Assembly: GCA_045807325.1 (NCBI GenBank)
Contig: JBJMHP010000032.1
Span: forward strand, 1-8,088
Source of the DNA: CALGFH01 sp045807325
GTDB lineage: Bacteria; Actinomycetota; CALGFH01
Direction: 5' to 3'
DNA length: 8,088 nt
A program made the position numbers and the translations under genes. This document shows, one piece after another, positions 1 through 5,536 of the stretch. The stretch's first letter is position 1; every line of letters starts with the position of its first letter. The notes below the pieces were generated by a model. The model was not told the DNA's origin, ran no database searches, and worked only from the letters and a program-made list of their open reading frames with translations.

Positions 1-140
1 CGCTGCACAGAACATCGCGGCGGGACACGCTGCGCGGGGAGCCCGGGGGTTGCCCCGGCCGTCGAACCGCGAACCTCAACTGCCGACCTTCCAGGTCGCG
101 TAGTTGGAATCCCCGCCCTTCAGGGCGAGGAGGATGTCAA
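1..140 (+). mobile_element. Right end of an IS200/IS605-type (IS1341-like) tnpB element
   Basis: The right boundary is placed after TCAA at 137-140, directly after the terminal hairpin at 111-130, where IS605-family right ends stop. The flanking sequence from 141 on is coding sequence of an unrelated enzyme (intradiol dioxygenase), which independently fixes the junction to within a base or two. These elements use no terminal inverted repeats and make no target duplication, so none is expected. The left end, the target-adjacent motif and any tnpA lie outside the window. The exact base of the junction is inferred from the family pattern. Confidence 0.78.
2..103 (+). CDS. tnpB: TnpB RNA-guided nuclease, C-terminal end (partial)
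   Basis: Only the last 33 codons are in the window, and the gene enters from the left edge. They read in frame 2 and end with TAG at 101-103. The first visible residues, AAQNIAAGHAARGARGL, match the region just after the zinc ribbon in IS200/IS605 TnpB proteins, where the last RuvC aspartate lies in a D-x-N-A-A-x-N-I context; the aspartate itself would be just outside the window. TnpB is an RNA-guided DNA endonuclease, ancestral to Cas12, that cuts copies of the donor site lacking the element and so favours its retention. The call is strengthened because the stop is followed at once by the characteristic omega-RNA terminal hairpin and element end (to 140). The rest of the protein, and whether a TnpA transposase is present, cannot be seen. 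Confidence 0.82.
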   Translation, partial: AAQNIAAGHAARGARGLPRPSNREPQLPTFQVA

Positions 141-141
141 C

Positions 142-444
142 TTCACCAGCATCTTCCCGGCGGCCTACTCGGGGCGCTGGCCGCACATCCACTTCGGGGT
201 CTACCCGAGCCTGGAGGCGGCGACCACGGCCAGCGGCAAGCTGCGGACCTCACAGATGGCCCTCCCGGAGGCGGCCTGCCGGCAGGTCTACGCCACCGAG
301 GGCTACAGCCAGAGCCTGCAGAACCTGTCGCAGACCTCGCTGGCGACCGACATGGTCTTCGGCGACGGCTACTCCCTGCAGCTGGGCACGGTCACCGGGA
401 GCGTCGACCAGGGCATGACGGCCACCCTCAACGTCCCGGTGTAG
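142..444 (+). pseudogene. Intradiol ring-cleavage dioxygenase, C-terminal fragment interrupted by the tnpB element
   Basis: About 100 codons of an intradiol dioxygenase (protocatechuate/catechol dioxygenase-like superfamily) remain. The reading frame begins right at the element border and ends with TAG at 442-444. FTSIFPAAYSGRWPHIHF, encoded at 142-195, is the iron-binding block: Tyr (166-168), Arg (175-177), and the HxH pair (184-186 and 190-192). It corresponds to one Tyr and both His ligands of the non-haem Fe(III) site. The tail (ending in TGSVDQGMTATLNVPV) resembles the secreted actinobacterial subgroup of this family. The signal region, the first Tyr ligand and the N-terminal half are missing. 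They should lie left of the element if this is a simple insertion. The frame is open back to base 1, but codons before 142 belong to the element. I see no frameshift in the fragment, so the break looks recent. A functional fusion is unlikely. Confidence 0.8.
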
Positions 445-445
445 C

Positions 446-473
446 GGCCCCGGCCGCCGGTCGGCCAGGGGCC
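446..473 (+). terminator. GC-rich hairpin after the dioxygenase fragment
   Basis: The hairpin starts one base after the dioxygenase stop codon. Its arms are GGCCCCGGCCG (446-456) and CGGCC-A-GGGGCC (462-473), giving 11 base pairs with one bulged A (467) and a 5-nt loop. Only two T residues follow (474-475), so it is not a classical U-tract terminator. U-poor hairpins of this kind are common at gene ends in high-GC actinobacteria. It is probably the native terminator of the dioxygenase gene. Confidence 0.5.
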
Positions 474-501
474 TTCGCCGGTGTGCCATGCTGAGCGCCT
501 G

Positions 502-942
502 ATGTCCGGGGCGGGGCGGCTGCCGACCACCAACCGGCTCATGGCGGTGCTCGACAACGACGACGCCGCCTCGGCCGCCATGGCCGCGCTCGCCCGGGAG
601 GGGTTCACCGGCGAGGCCGTGCTGGTGCTGCGGGGGGACAGGAACGCCGACCGGATCGACAGCCTGGGCAACGTCGGCGGGCTTTGGGCGCGGGGCCGGC
701 GGCTGCTGTCGTTCACCCTGGCCGACCAGATGGTCGACCTGGCCGTCTACGAGGCCGCGCTGCGCGACGGCCGGACGGTGCTGTCGGTGCTGGCGCCGGC
801 CGATGACGGCCGGGAGCGGGCCAAGCGGGCCCTGACCGGCGCGGGCGGCCACTTCGTGAACTTCTTCGGGCGCTTCGCCACCGAGGACATCGTCCCCTGG
901 CGCGGCCGCGAGCTCCCGCTGCCGGCCTGGCTGCGCCGCTAG
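502..942 (+). CDS. Conserved hypothetical protein, YflT/general-stress-like
   Basis: A protein of about 146 residues with no recognised function. The N-terminal part (MAVLDNDDAASAAMAALARE, then GF) has the pattern of small alpha/beta domains in which a strand with Asp/Asn is followed by an Ala-rich helix pairing with a Gly-Phe turn, like the YflT/heat-induced stress domain. Towards the C-terminus, GGHFVNFFGRFATEDI (residues 115-130) is a motif I associate with uncharacterised actinobacterial proteins of this type. There is no signal peptide or membrane segment, so it is probably cytosolic. The start is uncertain: GTG 481, ATG 502 and ATG 541 share the frame and none has a Shine-Dalgarno. ATG 502 was chosen because a -10-like CATGCT (487-492) lies 9 nt upstream, which would suit a leaderless transcript. 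The stop overlaps the convergent cupin gene. Confidence 0.7.
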   Translation: MSGAGRLPTTNRLMAVLDNDDAASAAMAALAREGFTGEAVLVLRGDRNADRIDSLGNVGGLWARGRRLLSFTLADQMVDLAVYEAALRDGRTVLSVLAPADDGRERAKRALTGAGGHFVNFFGRFATEDIVPWRGRELPLPAWLRR

Positions 943-1286
943 CCAGACTCGGCCGGGGCGAAGAGGACCAGGACCGAGAGGCGCTCGGTGACGTCGGCGA
1001 AGCGGTGGGGGACGGTGCGGGCGACGAACACCACGCTGCCCGGCCCGACCGGCTGGTCCCGGCCGGCCACGGTCAGCCGGGCCCGGCCGGCCAGCACCAC
1101 GTAGACCTCATCCTCCTGGTGCGGTGTCTGGGGGTCGGCGGCCCCCGGCTCGAGCACGTACAGGCCGCAGCTCAGCGAGTCGCGGCGCAGGAACTCGAGG
1201 TACAGCTCGCCGGTCCGCTCCTGGAGCTCGGCCCGGGCCGCCTCCAGGGCGGGGACGTCGAAGGTCTCGGCGGGGGGTTCGTCCAC
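939..1286 (-). CDS. Small single-domain cupin protein
   Basis: A 115-residue protein consisting of one cupin beta-barrel. Motif 1 is seen as TPHQEDEVYVVLAG (residues 54-67): the H-x(3)-E pair (H56, E60) and E-x6-G spacing are kept, but the first His of the usual HxHxxxE is Thr54. Motif 2 is GPGSVVFVARTVPHRF (81-96), with the metal-ligand His at H94. A metal site with H56, E60 and H94 is possible but lacks one ligand. Cupins this small are variously dioxygenases, isomerases or sensors, so the substrate cannot be assigned. The GTG start (complement of 1284-1286) is supported by AGGA 7 nt upstream (1294-1297 on the other strand). The gene is divergent from the ABC operon across 69 bp and convergent with the preceding gene, sharing CTAG at the stops. 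Confidence 0.85.
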   Translation of the reverse strand: MDEPPAETFDVPALEAARAELQERTGELYLEFLRRDSLSCGLYVLEPGAADPQTPHQEDEVYVVLAGRARLTVAGRDQPVGPGSVVFVARTVPHRFADVTERLSVLVLFAPAESG

Positions 1287-1317
1287 CGGCCGATCCTACC
1301 CGGTGTCGGCCGGGTGC

Positions 1318-1347
1318 TTCGGCCGCGCCTGGTCAGCGCGGTATCGT
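1318..1347 (+). promoter_or_regulatory. Candidate promoter of the ABC operon (leaderless)
   Basis: TATCGT (1342-1347) fits the actinobacterial -10 pattern TAnnnT, with a weak -35-like TTCGGC (1318-1323) 18 nt upstream. Transcription would start about 7 nt after the -10, at or within a few bases of the ATG at 1356. That fits the absence of a Shine-Dalgarno before that ATG. The site lies in the 69-bp gap between the divergent cupin and permease genes. This is sequence inference only. Confidence 0.35.
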
Positions 1348-1355
1348 GAGCGGCG

Positions 1356-4121
1356 ATGCACCGGACAGGAGTCGTCCGCCCGACCTCGCCGGCGGGGAAG
1401 CGCGTGAGCGTGCTCGGTACCGCCCCGTGGCGGCGGGCGCCGCTGCTGCTGCGGCGCAGCCCGGCGGCGCTGCTGGCCGTCCTGGCCGCCGGCCTGATCC
1501 TCGGCGCGGCCGCGGCCGCCACCCCGCTGTTCCTCTCCTCGGCGGCCAACGCCGCCCTTACCAGGCAGATCGAGGAGCGCTGCCCGCCGACGGTCGGGCT
1601 CCAGGTCCGCTCCAACGGCGCCCTCGGCGGCCGGGTCACCGCCGAGGAGACGGCACGGGCGGCCGGGCTGGGCGGCGCCACCGCCTGGCCGGCCGGACGC
1701 GAGCTGCTGGCCATCCGCGAGCGGACCGTCCGCCACGCCGCCTCGCTCATGCCCAACCTGGGCCCGCCGGTGCTGGCCATGTCCGGCCCCCAGGTGCAGC
1801 TCACCGGCGCCGCCGCGGACCGGCTGAGCGGCGGCCGGCTGCTGTACCGCGACGGCTTCGAGGGCCAGATCCGCAAGCTGGCCAGCGCCCCCGGGGTGAC
1901 CGGGGTGTGGCTGCCCAGCGAGGCCGCGGCCCAGCTCGGCGTCCGGCCCGGCGACCGGATCACGGTGTCGCTGACCGGCCGGTCGGCACCCGTCGGGGTG
2001 GCCGGGACCTACCGGGAGCTGCACCGGCTGCCGCCCACGCCCTACTGGTGCGCCCAGGCCGAGCGGATCTACCCGCCCGGCTTCGCCGAGGACCCGCCGC
2101 CGCCGCTGGTCCTGGCCGACCGGGCCACCTTCACCGCCCTCAGCCGGCGGCTCCAGGAGACGCGGCTGGAGTTCTCCTGGGACCTGAAGCCGGCCGACGG
2201 CATCACCCTGGCCCAGGCCAAGGACACCGTGGCCGGCTACCCGGCGGCCAGGCAGGCCCTGGTCGCCGGCGGCGGCGGCATGCTCACCTCCGAGGAGGCG
2301 GGCGCCTTCAACTCCCCCGGGGTGGCGGTGACCGCGACCCAGCTGCCGTTCCTGGTCCAGCGGTCCGAGGCGATCGTGGCCGCCGTCGGTGGCGCCATCG
2401 GCCCGGTGGCGATCGCCGGCACCGGGGTGGCGCTGCTGCTGGTCGCGGCCGCCGGTAGCTACTGGGTGGACCGGCGCCGGGTCGAGGTCGCCCTGCTGGC
2501 CGCCCGCGGGGTCGGGCCGGCGGCCATCGCGGCCAAGGCCGTGCTGGAGATGCTGGTGTGGCTGGCCGCCGGCGGGGTGCTGGGCTGGCTGGCCGCCGTC
2601 GGGCTGGTGCGGCTGCTGGGCCCGAGCGACCTGCTGGACCCATCGGCCGTCCCGGCCGCCCTGGCCCGGACCGGGGTCGCCCTGGCGGTCGGGCTGGCCC
2701 TGCTCGGCCTGGTCGCCGGCCTGCGGACCAGGGCCATGACCGAGCGGGGGATCGGCGCCCGCCCGGGGGTGCTGGCCAGGGTGCCGTGGGAGCTGGCCGT
2801 GCTCGCCCTGGCCGCGGTCGCCTTCCGGCGCCTGACCGACCAGGGGCCGCCGGTGGCCACCGGCACCGAGCCGCCCCGGATCGACCTGCTGCTGCTCGCC
2901 TTCCCGATGCTGTTCCTGGTCGGCGCCGTCGCCCTGGCGGTCCGCCTGCTCGGCCCGCTGGTGCGGCGGCTGCGCACCGCCGGGTCGGCCTGGCCACATG
3001 CCGCCTACCTGGCCGCCCGCCGCCTCGCCCACGGCGCCCGGCTGGCCCTGCTGCTGGTCGCCGCCTCGGCCCTGTCGATCGGGGTGCTGGTGTACGCGGC
3101 CACCCTGACCCTGTCGGTCCGGGCCACCCTGGACGCCAAGGCCAGGACCTTCGTGGGCAGCGACGTGTCGGTGGAGGGGTTCACCCGCGGGGCGGTGATC
3201 CCGGCCGACCTGGACGCCACCGTGGTCGACCGCTACGAGGAGGTCCTGGTCGGCGGCCGGCCGGTGATGATGCTGGCCATCGACCCGGCGACCTTCGTCA
3301 GGGGCGCGTTCTGGGACGACTCGCTGGCCGACGAGCCCCTGGACCGGGTCGTCGGCGACCTCGCGCCGGGACCGGCCGGGACGCCGGTGCCGGTGGTGGT
3401 GGTCGGCCGTACCCTGCCCGACCGGTTCGCCTTCGACCTGTTCCTCGGGGCCCAGGGGCGCAGCGAGCGCTTCCAGGCCCAGGTCACCGAGCGGGTCCGG
3501 GCCTTCCCGGGCATGCGGGCCAACCCCCTGGTGGTGGTCGACCGCCGCGCCCTGGCCGGCCTCGACCCGGCCAGGGAGACGCTGCTGTGGGCCCGCGGGG
3601 AGCGCGAGCAGGTGCTGGCCGCCCTGGACCGGGCCGACGTCCGGGTCGTGGGCGTGGTCACCGACGCCCGCGACGTCCTGGACGTGTCCAGCTTCCTGGC
3701 CACCGCCTGGACCTTCGGGTTCCTCCAGGCCCTGGGGGTGCTGACCGGGCTGATCACCGCCGGCGGGCTGCTGCTGTATCTGGAGACCCGCCAGCGCAGC
3801 CGCCGGGCGGCCTACGCCCTGTCGCGGCGGATGGGGCTGTCCCGGGCCGCCCACCTGGGGTCGCTGCTGGCCGAGGTCGGTGGGACCCTGCTCGGCGGGC
3901 TGGCCATCGGGGTCGGGCTGTCGTTCGTGGCCGCCCGGCTGGTCTACCTGCGTCTGGACGCCCTGCCCACGGTGCCGCCGGTGCCGCTGCTGCGGGCCCC
4001 GGTGCTGGCCCTGGCCGGCACGACCATGGCCGTGCTGGCCGTCACCTGGCTGGCCGCCTGGATGGCCCAGCGGTCGGCCGACCGGACCAACCTGGCGGAG
4101 GTGCTGCGCCTTGCCGAGTGA
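1356..4121 (+). CDS. ABC transporter permease, FtsX/MacB-like, 10 predicted TM segments
   Basis: A 921-residue membrane protein with a duplicated FtsX-like plan. A basic N-terminus is followed by TM1 (about 38-60) and a large extracytoplasmic domain (about 60-340). Then come TM2 (342-366), TM3 (390-415), TM4 (433-455), TM5 (about 475-490), TM6 (511-531), TM7 (563-585), a second extracytoplasmic domain (about 586-780), and TM8 (782-808), TM9 (838-862) and TM10 (882-905). The cytoplasmic stretches after TM2 (RRRVEVALLAARGVGPAAI) and after TM8 (RRAAYALSRRMGLSRA) match the coupling-helix regions of FtsX-type permeases that contact the ATPase. Cys76 and Cys232, in ERCPP and YWCAQ, are both in the first outer domain and could form a disulfide. 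Relatives move lipids, lipoproteins, peptides or antibiotics; the substrate here is unknown. Two ATPase genes follow directly. The ATG at 1356 may be leaderless; GTG 1404, with GGGGA 5 nt upstream, is an alternative start. Confidence 0.9.
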   Translation: MHRTGVVRPTSPAGKRVSVLGTAPWRRAPLLLRRSPAALLAVLAAGLILGAAAAATPLFLSSAANAALTRQIEERCPPTVGLQVRSNGALGGRVTAEETARAAGLGGATAWPAGRELLAIRERTVRHAASLMPNLGPPVLAMSGPQVQLTGAAADRLSGGRLLYRDGFEGQIRKLASAPGVTGVWLPSEAAAQLGVRPGDRITVSLTGRSAPVGVAGTYRELHRLPPTPYWCAQAERIYPPGFAEDPPPPLVLADRATFTALSRRLQETRLEFSWDLKPADGITLAQAKDTVAGYPAARQALVAGGGGMLTSEEAGAFNSPGVAVTATQLPFLVQRSEAIVAAVGGAIGPVAIAGTGVALLLVAAAGSYWVDRRRVEVALLAARGVGPAAIAAKAVLEMLVWLAAGGVLGWLAAVGLVRLLGPSDLLDPSAVPAALARTGVALAVGLALLGLVAGLRTRAMTERGIGARPGVLARVPWELAVLALAAVAFRRLTDQGPPVATGTEPPRIDLLLLAFPMLFLVGAVALAVRLLGPLVRRLRTAGSAWPHAAYLAARRLAHGARLALLLVAASALSIGVLVYAATLTLSVRATLDAKARTFVGSDVSVEGFTRGAVIPADLDATVVDRYEEVLVGGRPVMMLAIDPATFVRGAFWDDSLADEPLDRVVGDLAPGPAGTPVPVVVVGRTLPDRFAFDLFLGAQGRSERFQAQVTERVRAFPGMRANPLVVVDRRALAGLDPARETLLWARGEREQVLAALDRADVRVVGVVTDARDVLDVSSFLATAWTFGFLQALGVLTGLITAGGLLLYLETRQRSRRAAYALSRRMGLSRAAHLGSLLAEVGGTLLGGLAIGVGLSFVAARLVYLRLDALPTVPPVPLLRAPVLALAGTTMAVLAVTWLAAWMAQRSADRTNLAEVLRLAE
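4097..4103 (+). promoter_or_regulatory. Ribosome binding site deciding the TTG start of ATPase 1
   Basis: GGAGGTG lies inside the permease 3' end, 7 nt before TTG 4111. No ATG or GTG in the ATPase frame lies near enough to use it, so this site fixes the TTG start and implies translational coupling with the permease. Confidence 0.65.
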
Positions 4122-4776
4122 CGTCGCCTGCGCCGGGCTGGTCAAGGAGTACGCCACCGCCACCGGGACGGTGCAGGCCCTCAAGGGCGTGGACGCCGCC
4201 TTCCCGGCGGGCCGGGTGACCGCGGTCGTGGGGCCGTCGGGGTCGGGCAAGTCGTCGCTGCTGCGCATCCTGGCCTGCGTCGACCGCCCGACCGCGGGGT
4301 CGGTGCGGGTCGGCGGGGTCGACGTGGCCGCCATGGGGGCCAGGGGGCGGCGCCGGGTCCGCCGGGAGCTGGTCGGCTACGTCTTCCAGCAGCCGGGCGA
4401 GAACCTCCTGCCCTACCTGACCGCCCGCGGGCAGCTCGAGCTGGCGGCGCGGCTGCGGGGCCGGGAGCGGCCCGGCGAGGCCGACCGGCTGCTGGCCGCC
4501 CTGGGCCTGGAGCACCGGGCCGGCCACCGACCCGAGCAGCTGTCCGGGGGCGAACAGCAGCGGCTGGCCTTCGCGGCCGCCGTGATCGGCGGGCCGGCCC
4601 TGGTGGTCGCCGACGAGCCCACCGCCGAGCTCGACAGCGAGGCCGGGGAGCGGCTGATGCAGGCCGTGCTGGGCCTGCGCGACCAGGGCACCAGCCTGGT
4701 CGTGTCCTCCCACGACCCGGTGGTGACCGGGGCCGTCGACGGCATCGTCCGGCTGCACGACGGGGAGGTGGCCTGA
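4111..4776 (+). CDS. ABC transporter ATP-binding protein 1 (MacB/LolD-type)
   Basis: A 221-residue nucleotide-binding subunit, peripheral to the membrane, which powers the adjacent permease. All motifs are intact: Walker A GPSGSGKS (41-48), Q-loop FQQ (92-94), signature LSGGEQQR (144-151), Walker B LVVADEP (164-170) with catalytic Glu169, D-loop ELDSE (173-177) and switch His201 (SSHD). The spacing and the sequence after Walker A (LLRILACVDRPTAGSVRVGG) are those of the MacB/LolD/FtsE class, which matches the FtsX-like permease. The TTG start at 4111 overlaps the permease by 11 nt and is supported by GGAGGTG upstream. Longer readings of this frame to the left run through permease coding sequence and are not real. 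The ATPase 2 start codon follows after one base. Confidence 0.92.
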   Translation: MPSDVACAGLVKEYATATGTVQALKGVDAAFPAGRVTAVVGPSGSGKSSLLRILACVDRPTAGSVRVGGVDVAAMGARGRRRVRRELVGYVFQQPGENLLPYLTARGQLELAARLRGRERPGEADRLLAALGLEHRAGHRPEQLSGGEQQRLAFAAAVIGGPALVVADEPTAELDSEAGERLMQAVLGLRDQGTSLVVSSHDPVVTGAVDGIVRLHDGEVA

Positions 4777-4777
4777 G

Positions 4778-5536
4778 ATGGCCGAGCCGACAGAGCCCCG
4801 CTCGAGCACGCGCGGCAGGCGCGCTGCGGGCTTCCCGTCCGTAGCCGGTGGGCCAGTGCAGCGCCGGTGCTCGACCGGGGCTCTGCTGGAGGCGAGGGGG
4901 CTGGACAAGCGCTACCGGCGGGGGGCCGAGAGGGTGCATGCCGTGGCTGGGGTCGACCTGGCCCTGTACCCGGGGGAGCTGGTCGCCCTGGTCGGGCCGT
5001 CGGGGTCGGGCAAGAGCTCGCTGCTGGGGCTGCTCGCCGGCTGGGAGCCGCCCGACGCCGGCGAGCTGACCTGGGCGCCGGCGGCGGCGGGGCGCGCGCC
5101 GGGCTGGTCGGAGCTGGCCACCGTGCCCCAGGCCCTCGGGCTACTGGAGGATCTGACGGTGCGGGAGAACGTCGCCCTGCCGGTGCGGCTGCGGCTGGGG
5201 CGGCGGCGGGCCGGCGAGGGTCGTACCGAGGAGCTGCTCGGGCTGTTCGGGCTGGCCGAGCTGGCGGACCGGTCGCCGTCGGAGACGTCGCTGGGCCAGC
5301 AGCAGCGGGCCGCGGTGGCCAGAGCGCTGGTCCTCACGCCCCAGCTGGTGCTGGCCGACGAGCCGTCGGCCCACCAGGACGCGGCCTGGGTCCACGACGT
5401 GTTCGCGGCCCTGCGCCAGGTCGTGCACGACCGCGGCGCGGCCTGCCTGGTCGCCACCCACGACCCGGACGCGCTCCAGTTCGCGGACCGGGTCCTGCAC
5501 CTGGCCGACGGCGAGCTCACGGAGCGGGAGCTATGA
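4778..5536 (+). CDS. ABC transporter ATP-binding protein 2 with degenerate signature and N-terminal extension
   Basis: A 252-residue ABC ATPase. The catalytic domain begins at about residue 36 (LLEARGLDKRY). Motifs: Walker A GPSGSGKS (73-80), Q-loop Gln118, Walker B LVLADEP (190-196) with Glu195, and switch His228 (ATHD). The signature, normally LSGGQ, is TSLGQ (170-174), and the D-loop is AHQDA rather than the usual ALD pattern, so it differs clearly from ATPase 1. It probably pairs with ATPase 1 as a heterodimer having one weakened ATP site, but this is inference. The first 34 or so residues (rich in Arg, Ser, Gly) are atypical for the family and are encoded by a long inverted repeat at 4791-4885. 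ATG 4778 has GGAGG 9 nt upstream. A later in-frame GTG at 4856 is an alternative start that would avoid most of the repeat. The stop overlaps the next gene by 4 nt (ATGA). Confidence 0.88.
   Translation: MAEPTEPRSSTRGRRAAGFPSVAGGPVQRRCSTGALLEARGLDKRYRRGAERVHAVAGVDLALYPGELVALVGPSGSGKSSLLGLLAGWEPPDAGELTWAPAAAGRAPGWSELATVPQALGLLEDLTVRENVALPVRLRLGRRRAGEGRTEELLGLFGLAELADRSPSETSLGQQQRAAVARALVLTPQLVLADEPSAHQDAAWVHDVFAALRQVVHDRGAACLVATHDPDALQFADRVLHLADGELTEREL
4791..4885. repeat. 95-bp inverted repeat (long hairpin) inside the start of ATPase 2
   Basis: The arms are CAGAGCCCCGCTCGAGCAC (4791-4809) and GTGCTCGACCGGGGCTCTG (4867-4885), complementary at 18 of 19 positions with a single C-C mismatch (4801/4875). 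Inside them, GCGCTGC (4821-4827) pairs with GCAGCGC (4858-4864), and GGCT (4829-4832) can pair with AGCC (4843-4846). In RNA this forms one long, interrupted stem starting 13 nt after the A of the ATPase 2 start codon. No target-site duplication is obvious at the edges. It could be a small inserted element (MITE-like) or a processing/attenuation hairpin between the two ATPase coding regions. Confidence 0.75.

Larger units (their letters stand above)
1..156 (+). ncRNA. TnpB omega RNA (reRNA), 3' part with guide segment
   Basis: The 3' part of the TnpB guide RNA scaffold runs to base 140 and overlaps the tnpB 3' end, as is usual in this family. Three hairpins are visible: CCGGGG/CCCCGG with a 4-nt loop at 43-58; CGACCT/AGGTCG with a 3-nt loop at 84-98; and the terminal hairpin, CCCCGCCC paired with GGGCGAGG, at 111-130. 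The terminal hairpin is preceded by GTTGGAAT and followed by AGGATGTCAA (131-140). That layout (GGAAT, GC hairpin, GAGG.., TCAA) is the conserved IS605-type reRNA end, known for example from ISDra2. The next 16 or so bases (141-156, CTTCACCAGCATCTTC) would be the guide and lie inside the dioxygenase gene. The 5' end is outside the window. The terminal stem has one C113-A128 mismatch. Confidence 0.75.

Noticed and set aside
3880..4110. Longer ATPase 1 with an N-terminal extension
   Set aside because: The extension is Trp/Cys/Pro-rich and out of frame with real permease helices. TTG 4111 with GGAGGTG upstream explains the start.
1296..4334. A 1012-codon open frame on the - strand opposite the permease and ATPase 1
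   Set aside because: Its translation is Gly/Gln/His/Pro-rich low complexity with no domain. It is the mirror of high-GC codon use in the real + strand genes, whose motifs are intact.
4231..5014. Identical 21-bp stretches at 4231-4251 and 4994-5014 as a possible direct repeat
   Set aside because: Both encode the Walker A GPSGSGK in the two ATPases. Shared motif plus GC codon bias suffices.
4867..5532. Upstream extension of the FAH-family frame through ATPase 2
   Set aside because: The region is ATPase 2 coding sequence with all ATPase motifs in another frame. FAH-family homology begins at MKICRF (5533), which has its own ribosome binding site.
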